Assembly: GCF_900113905.1 (NCBI RefSeq)
Contig: NZ_FORC01000002.1
Location: 792,772 to 856,771, forward strand
Direction: 5' to 3'
Length of the DNA: 64,000 nt
Source: Phytopseudomonas argentinensis
GTDB taxonomy: Bacteria; Pseudomonadota; Gammaproteobacteria; Pseudomonadales; Pseudomonadaceae
In this document: in pieces, positions 1 to 8,474 of the stretch
How positions within the stretch are numbered: position 1 is the stretch's first letter
Layout: every line of letters starts with the position of its first letter
Made by a program: the position numbers and the translations under genes
Notes under the pieces: model-generated
The model's input: the letters and a program-made list of their open reading frames with translations, nothing else
What the model was told of the DNA's origin: nothing
Databases searched by the model: none

Positions 1-1041
1 CAGCGGCTCGACGCTGTAGAGGGTCTTCTGTGCTTCGGCGGTTGGCGTCAGGTCGGGGTTCTCGCTGATCGCCTTGTCCACCAGTGGCATGGAATCCTTG
101 TTCGGGTTGGGGTAGCCGAGGAAGTCACTGATAGGCGCGATGACCTTTGGATCGAGCAGGTTGTTGATGAATTCATGGGCTTCCTCGACGTTCCTGGCGC
201 TTTTCGGAATGGCGAAGGTGTCGAACCAGATCGGCGCGCCTTCCTTGGGCATGCGCCATTCGACCGTAACGCCGTTGCCGGCTTCCTTGGCGCGGTTGGC
301 GAACTGGTAGAAACTGCCCGAATAACCGATGGCCACGCAGATGTCGCCGTTGGCGATATCGGTCATGTACTTGGCCGAATGGAAGTAGGTCACGTAGGGG
401 CGCACTTTCATCAACAGCTCGGTGGCCTTCTCGTAATCGTCCGGGTTGGTGCTGTTCGGCGGCAGGCCCAGGTAATGCAGGGCGATGGGCAGGATCTCGT
501 TGGGCGCATCGAGCATGGTCACACCGCACTGCTTGAGCTTTTCCATGTTCTCGGGCTTGAACACCAGGTCCCAGCTGTTCACGGGCGCGTTCTCACCGAG
601 CGCTGCCTTGACCTTGTCCGGGTTGTAGCCGATCAGCACCGTGCCGTACATGTAGGGCACGCCGTACTGGTTACCGGGGTCGTTGGTCTCCAGCAGCTTG
701 AGCAGTGCCGGGTCGAGGTGTTTCCAGTTGGGCAGCTTGCTCTTGTCGAGCTTCTGGAACACACCGGCCTTGATCTGGGTGTCGAGAAACATGTTGGACG
801 GCACCACCAGATCGTAGCCCGAGTTGCCGGTGAGCAGCTTGGCCTCCAGGGCCTCGTTGGTCTCGAAGGTGTCCCAGGTCAGCTTGATGCCGCTGTGCTG
901 CTGAAAGTCCTTGAGGGTCTGCGGCAGCATGTAGTCGGCCCAGTTGTAGACGCGCAGCTCGCGCGCCTCGGCCATGGCGCTGCTGGCCAGCAGGGCGGCG
1001 CCGCACAGGGCGCTGCAAGCCAGGGTTTGGAAGGTTTTCAT
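1..1041 (-). CDS. Polyamine ABC transporter substrate-binding protein, PotF/SpuD type (partial, C-terminus outside window)
   Basis: Periplasmic binding protein that captures putrescine or another polyamine for an ABC importer. The frame is open from ATG 1041 to the left edge (347 codons); family members are about 360-370 residues, so only a short C-terminus is missing. A signal peptide is visible (MKTFQTLACSALCGAALLAS, then an AMA-type cleavage site), followed by the family hallmark ELRVYNWADY near residues 28-37. Further on are EALEAKLLTGNSGYDLVVPS, IGYNPDKVK and GDICVAIGYSG, all typical of PotD/PotF proteins. It lies 41 bp downstream of the acetylpolyamine amidohydrolase on the same strand, which supports a polyamine ligand. 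The exact ligand (putrescine, spermidine or an acetylated form) cannot be read from the sequence. Confidence 0.93.
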   Translation of the reverse strand, partial: MKTFQTLACSALCGAALLASSAMAEARELRVYNWADYMLPQTLKDFQQHSGIKLTWDTFETNEALEAKLLTGNSGYDLVVPSNMFLDTQIKAGVFQKLDKSKLPNWKHLDPALLKLLETNDPGNQYGVPYMYGTVLIGYNPDKVKAALGENAPVNSWDLVFKPENMEKLKQCGVTMLDAPNEILPIALHYLGLPPNSTNPDDYEKATELLMKVRPYVTYFHSAKYMTDIANGDICVAIGYSGSFYQFANRAKEAGNGVTVEWRMPKEGAPIWFDTFAIPKSARNVEEAHEFINNLLDPKVIAPISDFLGYPNPNKDSMPLVDKAISENPDLTPTAEAQKTLYSVEPL

Positions 1042-1082
1042 CGTCGTGTACTCCCTTGAAACGTCAGTTAGTGGCAGCAGGC

Positions 1083-2111
1083 TCAGGCGCCTTCGAAACC
1101 TTCCAGTACGTTCACCGCATTGATGCCGATCTCCTCGACGGCGTAGCCACCCTCCATCACGAACATGGTGGGCTTGCCGAGGCGGGCGATGCGTTCGCCC
1201 ATGCGCAGGTAGTCCGGGCTGTCGAGCTTGAACTGGGAAATCGGGTCTTCCTTGAAGGTGTCCACGCCCAGCGACACCACGATCACCTCGGGGGCGTAGG
1301 CGGCGATGCGCGTGCAGGCCTGTTCCAGTGCCGCGCTCCAGCGATCCCAACCACTGCCGGCGGCCAGCGGCAGGTTGAGGTTGAAGCCCTCGCCGGCGCC
1401 TTCGCCGACCTCGTCGTGGTAACCGAGGAAGAACGGGAATTCGAAGGACGGGTCGCCATGGATGGAGGCCACCAGCACATCGTTGCGTGCGTAGAAGATC
1501 GACTGCGTGCCGTTGCCGTGGTGGTAGTCCACGTCGAGGATCGCCACTCGCTTGCAGCCCCCGTCGAGAAACGCCTGGGTGGCGATGGCCGCGTTGTTCA
1601 GGTAGCAGTAGCCGCCCATCAGATCGCCGGCAGCGTGATGACCTGGCGGGCGGCACAGCGCAAAGGCGCTGTCGGCACCATCGCTGATCAGCGCTTGGCC
1701 GCTGAGGGCGACCTGGGCAGAACTCCAGGCCGCCTGCCAAGTGCCGGCGGTGATCGGCGCGCCGCCGTCGAAGCTGTAATAACCCAGCTGGCCGAGCAGG
1801 GTGTCCGGCAGCACGCTGCGCAAGGTGCGCGCCGGCCAGGTGAAGGGCAGGATGTCGCCGTCGCGGCCCATGTCCGTCCAGCGCGCCCAGGCGCCTTCGA
1901 AGAAACGCAGGTAGTCGGCATCATGGATGCGTTCGATCGGTGCGCGGCCGAAGTCCTTTGGCGCCAATACCTCACCGAGGCCTTGCTGGCGTACGCGCGC
2001 CAGCACGTGGTCGGCTCGTGACGGCATCTCGAAGCAGGGTTTGAGTTCCCCGTCGATGATTTCACAGCGTCCGTGGTGCAGGTGATGGTCATCGCTATAG
2101 ATGGTGCGCAT
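1083..2111 (-). CDS. Acetylpolyamine amidohydrolase (class II histone-deacetylase fold)
   Basis: Zinc hydrolase that removes acetyl groups from acetylated polyamines such as acetylputrescine or acetylcadaverine in the cytoplasm. Starting at ATG 2111 (MRTIYSDDHHLHH) the protein is 342 residues, the family length. The catalytic pair is H158-H159 (PPGHHAAGD). Predicted zinc ligands are D195 and H197 (LDVDYHHGNGTQ) and D284 (SLGVDTFKEDP); the transition-state tyrosine is Y323 (EGGYAVEEIG). From memory these positions match the characterised Mycoplana ramosa enzyme. An in-frame extension upstream to 2297 is non-conserved and was rejected. The gene sits between its probable AraC regulator and a polyamine-binding protein, as for the Pseudomonas aphA/aphB loci, so it likely lets cells use acetylpolyamines. 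Which paralogue it is remains undecided. Confidence 0.93.
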   Translation of the reverse strand: MRTIYSDDHHLHHGRCEIIDGELKPCFEMPSRADHVLARVRQQGLGEVLAPKDFGRAPIERIHDADYLRFFEGAWARWTDMGRDGDILPFTWPARTLRSVLPDTLLGQLGYYSFDGGAPITAGTWQAAWSSAQVALSGQALISDGADSAFALCRPPGHHAAGDLMGGYCYLNNAAIATQAFLDGGCKRVAILDVDYHHGNGTQSIFYARNDVLVASIHGDPSFEFPFFLGYHDEVGEGAGEGFNLNLPLAAGSGWDRWSAALEQACTRIAAYAPEVIVVSLGVDTFKEDPISQFKLDSPDYLRMGERIARLGKPTMFVMEGGYAVEEIGINAVNVLEGFEGA

Positions 2112-2293
2112 GCTCGGCCCTCCGCTTGTGGTAGCTGCATTCTTGGTCGCATTTCGGCGCCAGGGAAATGAGCGGAGCGGCCAAAAGGGGATAGATATGG
2201 CCACGAAATGGCGCAGTGGCGAGCCGGATCGGTGCGCCTGGCTCGTCAGGCGGCGCGCACCGTGGCTGGCGATTGGCTGCTGGCAGCTGGCGG

Positions 2294-3298
2294 TCAAGCC
2301 AGGGCCGGGCGCCGGTAGCGGCTCGGCGAGGTGCCACTCCAGCGCTGGAAAGCGTGGCGAAAACTGGCCGTCTCGCTGTAGCCCAGGGCTTCGGCGATAC
2401 GCGCGATGGGCAGGCGCTCTTCGCCCAGCAGGCGCCGCGCCTGTTCGAAGCGCAGCTCGTCGAGCAGGCTCTGGTAACTGGTGCCCATTTCCTGCAACTG
2501 CCGGCGTAGAGTGCGTGAGGAGTAGCGCAGCTGGCGCGCCAGGCCGTCGAGCCCCGGCGAGTCGGGCAATTGGCTGGCAAGCAGCTGGCGCACGCGGCTG
2601 ATCAGCGCCTGGTGAGAGAGGAACTCGCGGTTCAGCTGACGGCAGCGTTGCAGGGTGTCGCGGTGCGTCACCGGGTCAGCCAGCGGCAAGCGGCGATCCA
2701 GCCAGGCGCTGTCGAAGACGATGACATTAGCGGCGGCGTTGAACTGCACCGGGCAGGCGAAATCACGCGTGTACTGGCGCTGGTAGCGGGGTGCCCTGTG
2801 CGTGAAACGAGCACTCGTCAACGGCAGTGGGCGGCCTAGCAGGTCATCGCAGATCAGCTTGAGCGACGACAGACAAAACTCGGTATTGAAGGTCGCCAGC
2901 TCTGCAGCATCGCGGTAATCGCTGGCTTCGATCCATGCCTGCGCACCATCGCGGCGCAAGTGCAGGGTGAACAGCGTGCCTAGCAAGGCGGGAAAACTGA
3001 ACGCCACTTCCAAGGCTTCGCCCAGACTCGCCGCCGACAGCAGGCTGAAGCCCAGCAACCCGTAGGACGATACATGCATGCGCCGGCCCAGCAGCAGGCC
3101 GAGATCCTGGCAGCGGGTGGTGGCATTGCGAAACACCTGGCGCTCCTGGGCGATGCTGATACGCATCTCCGGACGCTGCAGATCAGCCGCGGCGATACCG
3201 CTGCCGGCCAGCAATTGGTCGATGCAGGCGCCGTCCTGGCAGAGCGTGTCCAGGGCCAGGACGACGGCGTGGAGGGTGGTCAGCTGGGAGTGCTGCAT
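2294..3298 (-). CDS. AraC-family transcriptional regulator
   Basis: A 334-residue DNA-binding regulator. The N-terminal about 200 residues resemble the ligand-sensing domain of the OruR/ArgR-like AraC group (LLAGSGI, VSSYGLLGFSLLSA, CDDLLGRPLP). The C-terminus carries two helix-turn-helix motifs: LDGLARQLRYSSRTLRRQLQ near 251-270 and IARIAEALGYSETASFRHAF near 298-317, ending in SPSRYRR. It is transcribed in the same direction as the amidohydrolase, with 182 bp between them that would hold the promoter of the latter. By position it probably activates the polyamine genes in response to a (poly)amine or amino acid. The inducer is inference. Confidence 0.9.
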   Translation of the reverse strand: MQHSQLTTLHAVVLALDTLCQDGACIDQLLAGSGIAAADLQRPEMRISIAQERQVFRNATTRCQDLGLLLGRRMHVSSYGLLGFSLLSAASLGEALEVAFSFPALLGTLFTLHLRRDGAQAWIEASDYRDAAELATFNTEFCLSSLKLICDDLLGRPLPLTSARFTHRAPRYQRQYTRDFACPVQFNAAANVIVFDSAWLDRRLPLADPVTHRDTLQRCRQLNREFLSHQALISRVRQLLASQLPDSPGLDGLARQLRYSSRTLRRQLQEMGTSYQSLLDELRFEQARRLLGEERLPIARIAEALGYSETASFRHAFQRWSGTSPSRYRRPALA

Positions 3299-3528
3299 GG
3301 GGGCACGCCTTCTCGTAACGGATCCGAGAGTCAGGCAATAAGCATGCCCGTAGCCGGCGTCGCCCGCTCTGGCGTTTCGCTGGGCAACGCGGCGCGCGGA
3401 TGTAGGAGAAGGTAACGCCGGGCCAGCCTGCTTGCCTGCCGGCGCTCGACCAGTGCTCAGAAACTGTTCAAGATCCTTGTGCGCATGACGCGGCAGCTAC
3501 AAGGCAAAAGCGGACGTTCGCGGAATTC

Positions 3529-3566
3529 GTGGGAGGGGCTTTAGCCGCGAGCTCTTTACGTCCCAC
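3529..3566. repeat. Pseudomonas REP-like hairpin
   Basis: GTGGGAGGGGCTTTAGCCGC at 3529 is followed by a short loop and GTCCCAC at 3560-3566, the usual Pseudomonas REP pattern (GTGGGAG...CTCCCAC with an internal GGCT/AGCC stem). It lies in the gap between the araC-type gene start (3298) and the uppP end (3983). The rest of 3299-3528 shows nothing recognisable beyond the regulator promoter region. Confidence 0.65.
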
Positions 3567-3629
3567 ACGCTATGCGTGAGCTGTGGCTTGCCCGCTTTAT
3601 CGCGTTGTGGATACGTTCGGTTCCGCTCT

Positions 3630-3890
3630 GTCGAGCGGGTTTCTTTTGGCATCGCCCGGATGGCCGGCCCCGCCAAAAGAAACCAAAAGGTCTAGCCCCG
3701 GCATACGGCCCCAGCTTCGCTGGGGTTCCCTTGCTCCATCCTCGCTCCGAGGGCCCGACCTAGGCGGCCCCCCACGAAGGGCCATCCATGGCCCATCGCG
3801 GCTCTCGCGACATCCATGTCGCTCAACCCTCTACGCAAAGATTCCGCCCGGCCTCCTGAAGGGGCGATTGGTGTCGCCTGATAATTCTGG
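3630..3890 (+). repeat. Structured intergenic repeat, copy 1 (solo)
   Basis: About 260 bp of the dispersed repeat also found at 14540-14790, 14880-15125, 30918-31175 and 31240-31570. Four hairpins can be drawn. Stem I is GGTTTCTTTTGG (3638-3649) with CCAAAAGAAACC (3673-3684). Stem II is CCCCAGC/GCTGGGG (3709-3725). Stem III is GGGCCAT/ATGGCCC (3779-3794). Stem IV is GCGACAT/ATGTCGC (3807-3822). The copy ends near CCTCCTGAAGGGGCG (about 3852-3866). Short Arg/Pro-rich open frames here look spurious. Unlike the other four copies it has no partner and no recognisable terminal ACCGGACTGGCAA sequence. Confidence 0.8.
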
Positions 3891-3982
3891 GGCATGAGGA
3901 GCACCAAATCGGCCGACCGGCCGCTTACGCCACTTAGCCGCCAACGTCGGCGAACCTGGAGTGAAAGATCGTGAGCAGGTTC

Positions 3983-4780
3983 TTACAGCGCCACGAACAG
4001 CAGGAAGGTGCCGAGGATCAGGCGGTAGATGACGTAGGGCAGCATGCCGACGCGATCCAGCGCGGCCAGGAACAGCTTGATGCACAGGAACGCCGAGACG
4101 AACGACAGGCCGATACCCCAGGCCATGTCGCCCCAGTGCGCGCCGCCGCCCTGTTCGATCAGGTGCACCGCCTTGAGGCTGCCGGCAGCGAGAATCAGCG
4201 GTATCGACAGCAGGAAGGAGAAGCTCGCCGCGCTCTTGCGATCGAAGCCGAGCATCAGCGCCGCGGTCATGGTGATGCCCGAACGCGAAGTGCCGGGGAT
4301 CAGCGCGAGCATCTGTGCGAGGCCGATCAGCAGGGCATGGCGCCAGGTCATGCGGCTCATGTCAGCATCGCGGCTGCCTTTCACGTCGGCCCACCAGAGC
4401 ACCAGGCCGAAGAAGATGGTGGTGGTGCCGATCACCAGCATGGAGCGGGTGTACTGCTCGATCAGCGATTCGAACACCAGCCCGGCCACGGCGGCCGGAA
4501 TGGTCGCCAGGATGATCATCCAGCCCATGCGGCTTTCCGGGCTGGCGCGGCGCTGCAGCACATGGCCCAGCCAGCCGCTGACGATGGCGGCGATCTGCTG
4601 GCGAAAGGCGAGTACCACGGCCATCAGGGTGCCGACATGCACGGCGACGTCGAAGGCTTGGCCTTGGTCCGGCCAGCCCAGCAGTTGTGAGGGCAGGATC
4701 AGGTGGGCGGAGGAGGAGACGGGGATGAATTCGGTAACGCCCTGGATGAGCGATAGAACGAGCAGGTGTAGCCAATCCAT
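3983..4780 (-). CDS. uppP: Undecaprenyl-diphosphate phosphatase (UppP/BacA)
   Basis: Integral membrane enzyme that dephosphorylates undecaprenyl-PP to regenerate the lipid carrier used for peptidoglycan, O-antigen and exopolysaccharide; it also gives bacitracin tolerance. The 265-residue length is normal. The first active-site motif is QGVTEFIPVSSSAHL (Q13-E17 plus the serine cluster), and the second is PGTSRSG at 162-168 with the catalytic-type arginine R166. About eight hydrophobic segments are apparent. AAGGAA four bases upstream supports ATG 4780. It is divergent from the transporter at 5009. The same carrier serves the WcaJ-primed polysaccharide locus later in this window, but the genes are not linked. 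Confidence 0.97.
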   Translation of the reverse strand: MDWLHLLVLSLIQGVTEFIPVSSSAHLILPSQLLGWPDQGQAFDVAVHVGTLMAVVLAFRQQIAAIVSGWLGHVLQRRASPESRMGWMIILATIPAAVAGLVFESLIEQYTRSMLVIGTTTIFFGLVLWWADVKGSRDADMSRMTWRHALLIGLAQMLALIPGTSRSGITMTAALMLGFDRKSAASFSFLLSIPLILAAGSLKAVHLIEQGGGAHWGDMAWGIGLSFVSAFLCIKLFLAALDRVGMLPYVIYRLILGTFLLFVAL

Positions 4781-5008
4781 GGGGTTCCTTAATGAGGGCG
4801 CTGACGGATGCGGACTGCGGGTATGACCCGGCGAGGGCTCATTTTCTCCATCACAACCTGTCGGTTTCCTGAAATATACGCATACAATTTCCCGGTCAGG
4901 GCCGATTCTGCTTCTTTACGGCGCTGTCCTCGGGTCACGAATTTGCTATCGTGAGCGCCCCGCGGGCCAAGCGCACCGCGGTTCCGTAGACCTCCGAGAA
5001 ATCCTTCC

Positions 5009-6292
5009 ATGCATTCTGCAGCCTCGTCGGCACCCGGCCGGCCCCTGACTCGTAGCGATTACAAGACCTTGTCCCTGTCCGCACTCGGCGGCGCCCTGGA
5101 ATTCTACGATTTCATCATTTACGTGTTCTTCGCCACCATCGTCGGCAAGCTGTTCTTCCCGCCGGACATGCCTGACTGGCTGCGCATGCTGCAGACCTTC
5201 GGCATCTTCGCTGCCGGCTACCTGGCACGCCCGCTGGGCGGCATCATCATGGCGCACTTCGGCGACCTGATCGGCCGCAAGCGCATGTTCACCCTGAGTA
5301 TCCTGATGATGGCGGTGCCGACCCTGATCATGGGCCTGCTGCCGACCTATGCGCAGATCGGCATTCTCGCGCCGCTGATGCTGCTGCTGATGCGCATCAT
5401 CCAGGGCGCGGCGATTGGCGGTGAAGTACCCGGCGCCTGGGTATTCGTTTCCGAGCACGTGCCGGCACGCCATATCGGCTACGCCTGCGGCACCCTGACC
5501 TGTGGCCTGACCACCGGCATCCTGCTCGGCTCGCTGATGGCCACGCTGATCAACAGCGTGTTCACCGCCGAGCAGGTGCTGGACTGGGCCTGGCGCGTAC
5601 CGTTTCTGATCGGCGGCGTCTTCGGTCTGTTCGCCATGTATCTGCGCCAGTGGCTGCATGAAACCCCGGTGTTCACCGAGATGCAGCAGCGCAAGGCCCT
5701 GGCCGCGGAACTGCCACTGAAAACCGTGGTGCGTGATCATCGTGGCAGCGTGGCTATTTCCGCGCTGCTGACCTGGCTGCTGTCGGCCGGCATCGTGGTG
5801 GCGATCCTGATGACGCCGACCTTCCTGCAGACCCTCTACGGCTTCGATGCGGTCACGTCACTGAAGGCCAACAGCCTTGCCATCGTCATGCTCAGCATCG
5901 GTTGCATCATCAGCGGCGCCCTGTGTGACCGTATTGGCGCCGGCCGGGTGCTGGTGGTCGGCTGCAGCGCGCTGGCCATCTGTGCCTGGTTCTTCTATAG
6001 CGGCCTGCACGCCAACCCGCAGTGGCTGTTCCCGCTGTATGCGCTGGTCGGCTTATTCGTCGGCACCATCGGTGCGGTGCCCTTCGTGATGGTGCATGCC
6101 TTCCCGGCGCCAGTGCGTTTCAGCGGCCTGTCGTTCTCCTACAACATGTCCTACGCGGTATTCGGTGGGCTGACGCCAGTGGCGGTTTCACTGCTGGTCA
6201 AGTGGAGCCCGCTGGGCCCTGCCTATTACCTGATTTCCCTGTGTGGCGTAGGCGTGATCATCGGCCTGGTTCTTCTACGCAGGGGTCGTTGA
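5009..6292 (+). CDS. MFS transporter, metabolite:H+ symporter (MHS) type
   Basis: A 427-residue inner-membrane transporter with about 12 hydrophobic segments. The start ALGGALEFYDFIIYVFFAT is the hallmark of the ProP/KgtP/ShiA metabolite-proton symporter group, followed by the loop 2-3 motif GDLIGRKRMF (residues about 88-97) and IQGAAIGGEVPGA, with the second-half motif GALCDRIGAGR. Substrates of this group are organic acids or osmolytes; nothing here fixes the substrate. It is followed after 74 bp by the HIT gene on the same strand. Confidence 0.88.
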   Translation: MHSAASSAPGRPLTRSDYKTLSLSALGGALEFYDFIIYVFFATIVGKLFFPPDMPDWLRMLQTFGIFAAGYLARPLGGIIMAHFGDLIGRKRMFTLSILMMAVPTLIMGLLPTYAQIGILAPLMLLLMRIIQGAAIGGEVPGAWVFVSEHVPARHIGYACGTLTCGLTTGILLGSLMATLINSVFTAEQVLDWAWRVPFLIGGVFGLFAMYLRQWLHETPVFTEMQQRKALAAELPLKTVVRDHRGSVAISALLTWLLSAGIVVAILMTPTFLQTLYGFDAVTSLKANSLAIVMLSIGCIISGALCDRIGAGRVLVVGCSALAICAWFFYSGLHANPQWLFPLYALVGLFVGTIGAVPFVMVHAFPAPVRFSGLSFSYNMSYAVFGGLTPVAVSLLVKWSPLGPAYYLISLCGVGVIIGLVLLRRGR

Positions 6293-6366
6293 GAACGCAG
6301 GCTACTTCGCACCAGCCGGCCGAGCCGGTATGGTGCGAGCACGTTTATAACGCGATGGAGAAGCCC

Positions 6367-6807
6367 ATGAGCCTTTACGGCGATTACGATTCGCAGAACA
6401 TCTTCGCCAAGATCATTCGCGGCGAGATGCCTTGCTACAAGCTGTATGAAGACGACGACGTGCTGGCCTTTCTGGATCTGTTCCCGCAGTCGTTCGGCCA
6501 CACCCTGGTGATTCCCAAGCGCGCCGAAGCGCGCAACCTGCTGGAAATCGACACAGACAGCCTGACCAAGTTGACCCTGGCCGTGCAAAAGGTGGCCCGC
6601 GTGCTGGCCGACGAGCTGCAGCCCGATGGTGTGCAGATTGCCCAGTTCAACGGCGCGCCTGCCGGGCAGACGGTGTTCCATATCCACATGCACGTGATTC
6701 CGCGTTTCAGCGAGCAGGGGCTGCACGCACACGCCAGTGGCAAGGCCGACCCGGCCGAGCTGGAAAAGCTGCAGGCCAGGCTGGTCAAGCGCTTCCAGAA
6801 CGCCTGA
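6367..6807 (+). CDS. HIT-family nucleotide hydrolase/transferase
   Basis: A 146-residue cytoplasmic protein with the histidine triad QTVFHIHMHVIPRF (H105, H107, H109; the last is the nucleophile), preceded by the HIT-fold start NIFAKIIRGEMPCYKLYEDD. HIT proteins of this type (Hint/HinT-like) hydrolyse phosphoramidate or other nucleoside monophosphate linkages; the physiological substrate is usually unknown. GGAG at 6357-6360 gives a good spacing to ATG 6367 and favours it over the in-frame ATG at 6355. A long open frame from 6022 runs inside the transporter gene and is not used. Confidence 0.92.
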   Translation: MSLYGDYDSQNIFAKIIRGEMPCYKLYEDDDVLAFLDLFPQSFGHTLVIPKRAEARNLLEIDTDSLTKLTLAVQKVARVLADELQPDGVQIAQFNGAPAGQTVFHIHMHVIPRFSEQGLHAHASGKADPAELEKLQARLVKRFQNA

Positions 6808-6821
6808 GCGAAGCGGCATCA

Positions 6822-6883
6822 GTGGGAGCGCGCCACCGGGGCGAAAATGGCGGGTATGGCTTAGGCGTCTCGCCCGCTCCCAC
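6822..6883. repeat. Pseudomonas REP hairpin downstream of the HIT gene
   Basis: GTGGGAGCG at 6822-6830 pairs perfectly with CGCTCCCAC at 6875-6883, with secondary complementarity inside. It lies between the 3' ends of two convergent genes (HIT ends 6807, EamA ends 6921), a typical REP location, and may stabilise or end transcripts. Confidence 0.75.
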
Positions 6884-6920
6884 AGGTTGTCCTCATGATG
6901 CCTAGCGCTGCACTGTATTC

Positions 6921-7850
6921 TTACCGCGCACGCCGCTTGAGCCACTGGCTCAGCCACTCGTAGCCGCTGACCAGCAGGATGCCGCACAGCACCAGCAGGG
7001 CGCCGAGAATGAAGTTGGTTTCCAGCGGCTCGCCCAGCAGCACCACGCCGAACAGGATGCCGAACATCGGTGTCATGAACGACAGCACGCCCAGGCGCGA
7101 TGCCAGGTAGTTGCGCAGCAGCCAGAACCAGGCCAGAAAGCTGGCGAACGACACCAGCAGCGCCTGGAATATCAGGCCTCCCACGGCAATCGGGGTGGGC
7201 TTGAAACGCAGTTGGTCGGTCAAGGCGCACACCATGATCAGCAGCACGAAGCCGCCGAGCAACTGGTAGAACAGCGTCTGCGTGACCGGCGCGTTGGACA
7301 GCCGCGAGCTGCGCACCACCACGGTGGTTGCGCCCCAGGCCATGGCGCCAAGCAAGCCGAGAAAATCGCCATACAGCTGGCGGCCGGCATCTGCCGCCTC
7401 CACGCCGCCGGAGCGCCCGGCGAATGACACCACGATACCCATGAAGGCGATGCCGATACCCAACCATTGCAGGGGCTTGAGGCGTTCGGCAGGCAGCCGC
7501 CATTGCAACCCCAGCGCCGCGAAGATCGGCGCCGTGTAGAGAAAGATCACCATGTGCGAAGCGCTGGTATGGCGCAGCCCTTCGCCAACCAGCATGAACT
7601 CTAGGGCGAACAGAAAACCGACCACCAGCCCGGGCCGCCAGTTGCCGGCGCGCACGCCGAGTCCGTCACGTCGCCAGAGCATCAGCAGAGCCACCAGCAG
7701 GGCGGCGATACCCGAGCGCAGGGCGAGCATCAGCACCGGCGCCACGTCCTCGGCGGCGGCCTTGAGCACCACCTGCTGCATGCCCCAGATCATGCACAGG
7801 CCAACCATCAGGCCGCCGGCCAGGCCGTCGATGTTCTTGCGCGTGTCCAT
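6921..7850 (-). CDS. EamA/DMT-family permease
   Basis: A 309-residue inner-membrane protein with ten predicted transmembrane segments in two EamA repeats. The first starts GGLMVGLCMIWGMQQVVLKA (near residue 11) and the second GDFLGLLGAMAWGATTVVVR (near residue 157). Repeat ends show the conserved pattern LGEPLETNFILGALLVLCGI. The family exports amino acids or small metabolites, or is of unknown substrate. The C-terminus ends in basic residues (WLKRRAR), as expected for a cytoplasmic tail. It is convergent with the HIT gene. Confidence 0.9.
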   Translation of the reverse strand: MDTRKNIDGLAGGLMVGLCMIWGMQQVVLKAAAEDVAPVLMLALRSGIAALLVALLMLWRRDGLGVRAGNWRPGLVVGFLFALEFMLVGEGLRHTSASHMVIFLYTAPIFAALGLQWRLPAERLKPLQWLGIGIAFMGIVVSFAGRSGGVEAADAGRQLYGDFLGLLGAMAWGATTVVVRSSRLSNAPVTQTLFYQLLGGFVLLIMVCALTDQLRFKPTPIAVGGLIFQALLVSFASFLAWFWLLRNYLASRLGVLSFMTPMFGILFGVVLLGEPLETNFILGALLVLCGILLVSGYEWLSQWLKRRAR

Positions 7851-8009
7851 GAAGGTCGCTCGTCGAGATGTGGGGCGCCATTATGGTGCTGCCGAGTTGT
7901 GCAAGCCAGCGCGTGCATGGCGATGGATTTATTGCACGCTTATGGCAATGTGCTTGTCTGTGAGCAGAGCCTGTCGCTCGATGCCCCCGTGATTATTCGG
8001 AGAGAACCC

Positions 8010-8438
8010 ATGCGTCTGATCTACGCCGTACTGCCTCTGCTCGCCCTGGCCGGTTGCTCGTCCTATCAGGCCGATTCCGACAAGGTCACCGATATCCCGA
8101 CCGAGCGCCTGCGTGCTTATCAGGCGCCGGTGCAGGGCGGCGGCGAAGTGGTGGTCACCCGTGACCTGGGGCTGATGGGCGGCGGCTGCTACGTGGCCGT
8201 AATGGTCGACCGCAAGCTCGCGGCGCGCATCGCGGTCGGCGAACGGGGCCGCTTTCAGGTACCGGCCGGCAATCGCATCGTCGGTATCGCTGCCGACAGC
8301 GAAGACCAGACCCTATGCGGCAAGGGACGCCTCAACCGCGAGGTGCTGGTGAAGGTTGAGGCGGGCGGCGTGGCCAATCTGCGCATCGTCAGTCAGAATC
8401 GTGGCGGCTTCGACATTCTTCCCGAGCAGGCGAGGTAG
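8010..8438 (+). CDS. Small predicted lipoprotein of unknown function
   Basis: A 142-residue protein beginning with a lipoprotein signal peptide: MRLIYAVLPLLALAGCSS, lipobox LAGC with the lipidated cysteine at 16. The mature part is predicted beta-rich (GGEVVVTRDLGLMGGGCYVAV, then KLAARIAVGERGRFQVPAGN) and ends NRGGFDILPEQAR. I do not recognise the family with certainty; the pattern resembles small periplasmic lipoproteins with a surface-antigen-like or DUF2846-like fold. GAGAA upstream supports ATG 8010. It is followed by the monooxygenase gene after 36 bp, so the two may be cotranscribed. Confidence 0.82.
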   Translation: MRLIYAVLPLLALAGCSSYQADSDKVTDIPTERLRAYQAPVQGGGEVVVTRDLGLMGGGCYVAVMVDRKLAARIAVGERGRFQVPAGNRIVGIAADSEDQTLCGKGRLNREVLVKVEAGGVANLRIVSQNRGGFDILPEQAR

Positions 8439-8474
8439 AATCGTCCGCCACTCGATACCGCACAGGATGTGCCC

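Noticed and set aside
3583..3897. Open frames of about 100 aa inside repeat copy 1 (and similar frames at 14434-14847 and 31253-31693)
   Set aside because: Arg/Pro/Ser-rich translations differing between copies and overlapping hairpins on both strands; the repeats conserve structure, not a reading frame.
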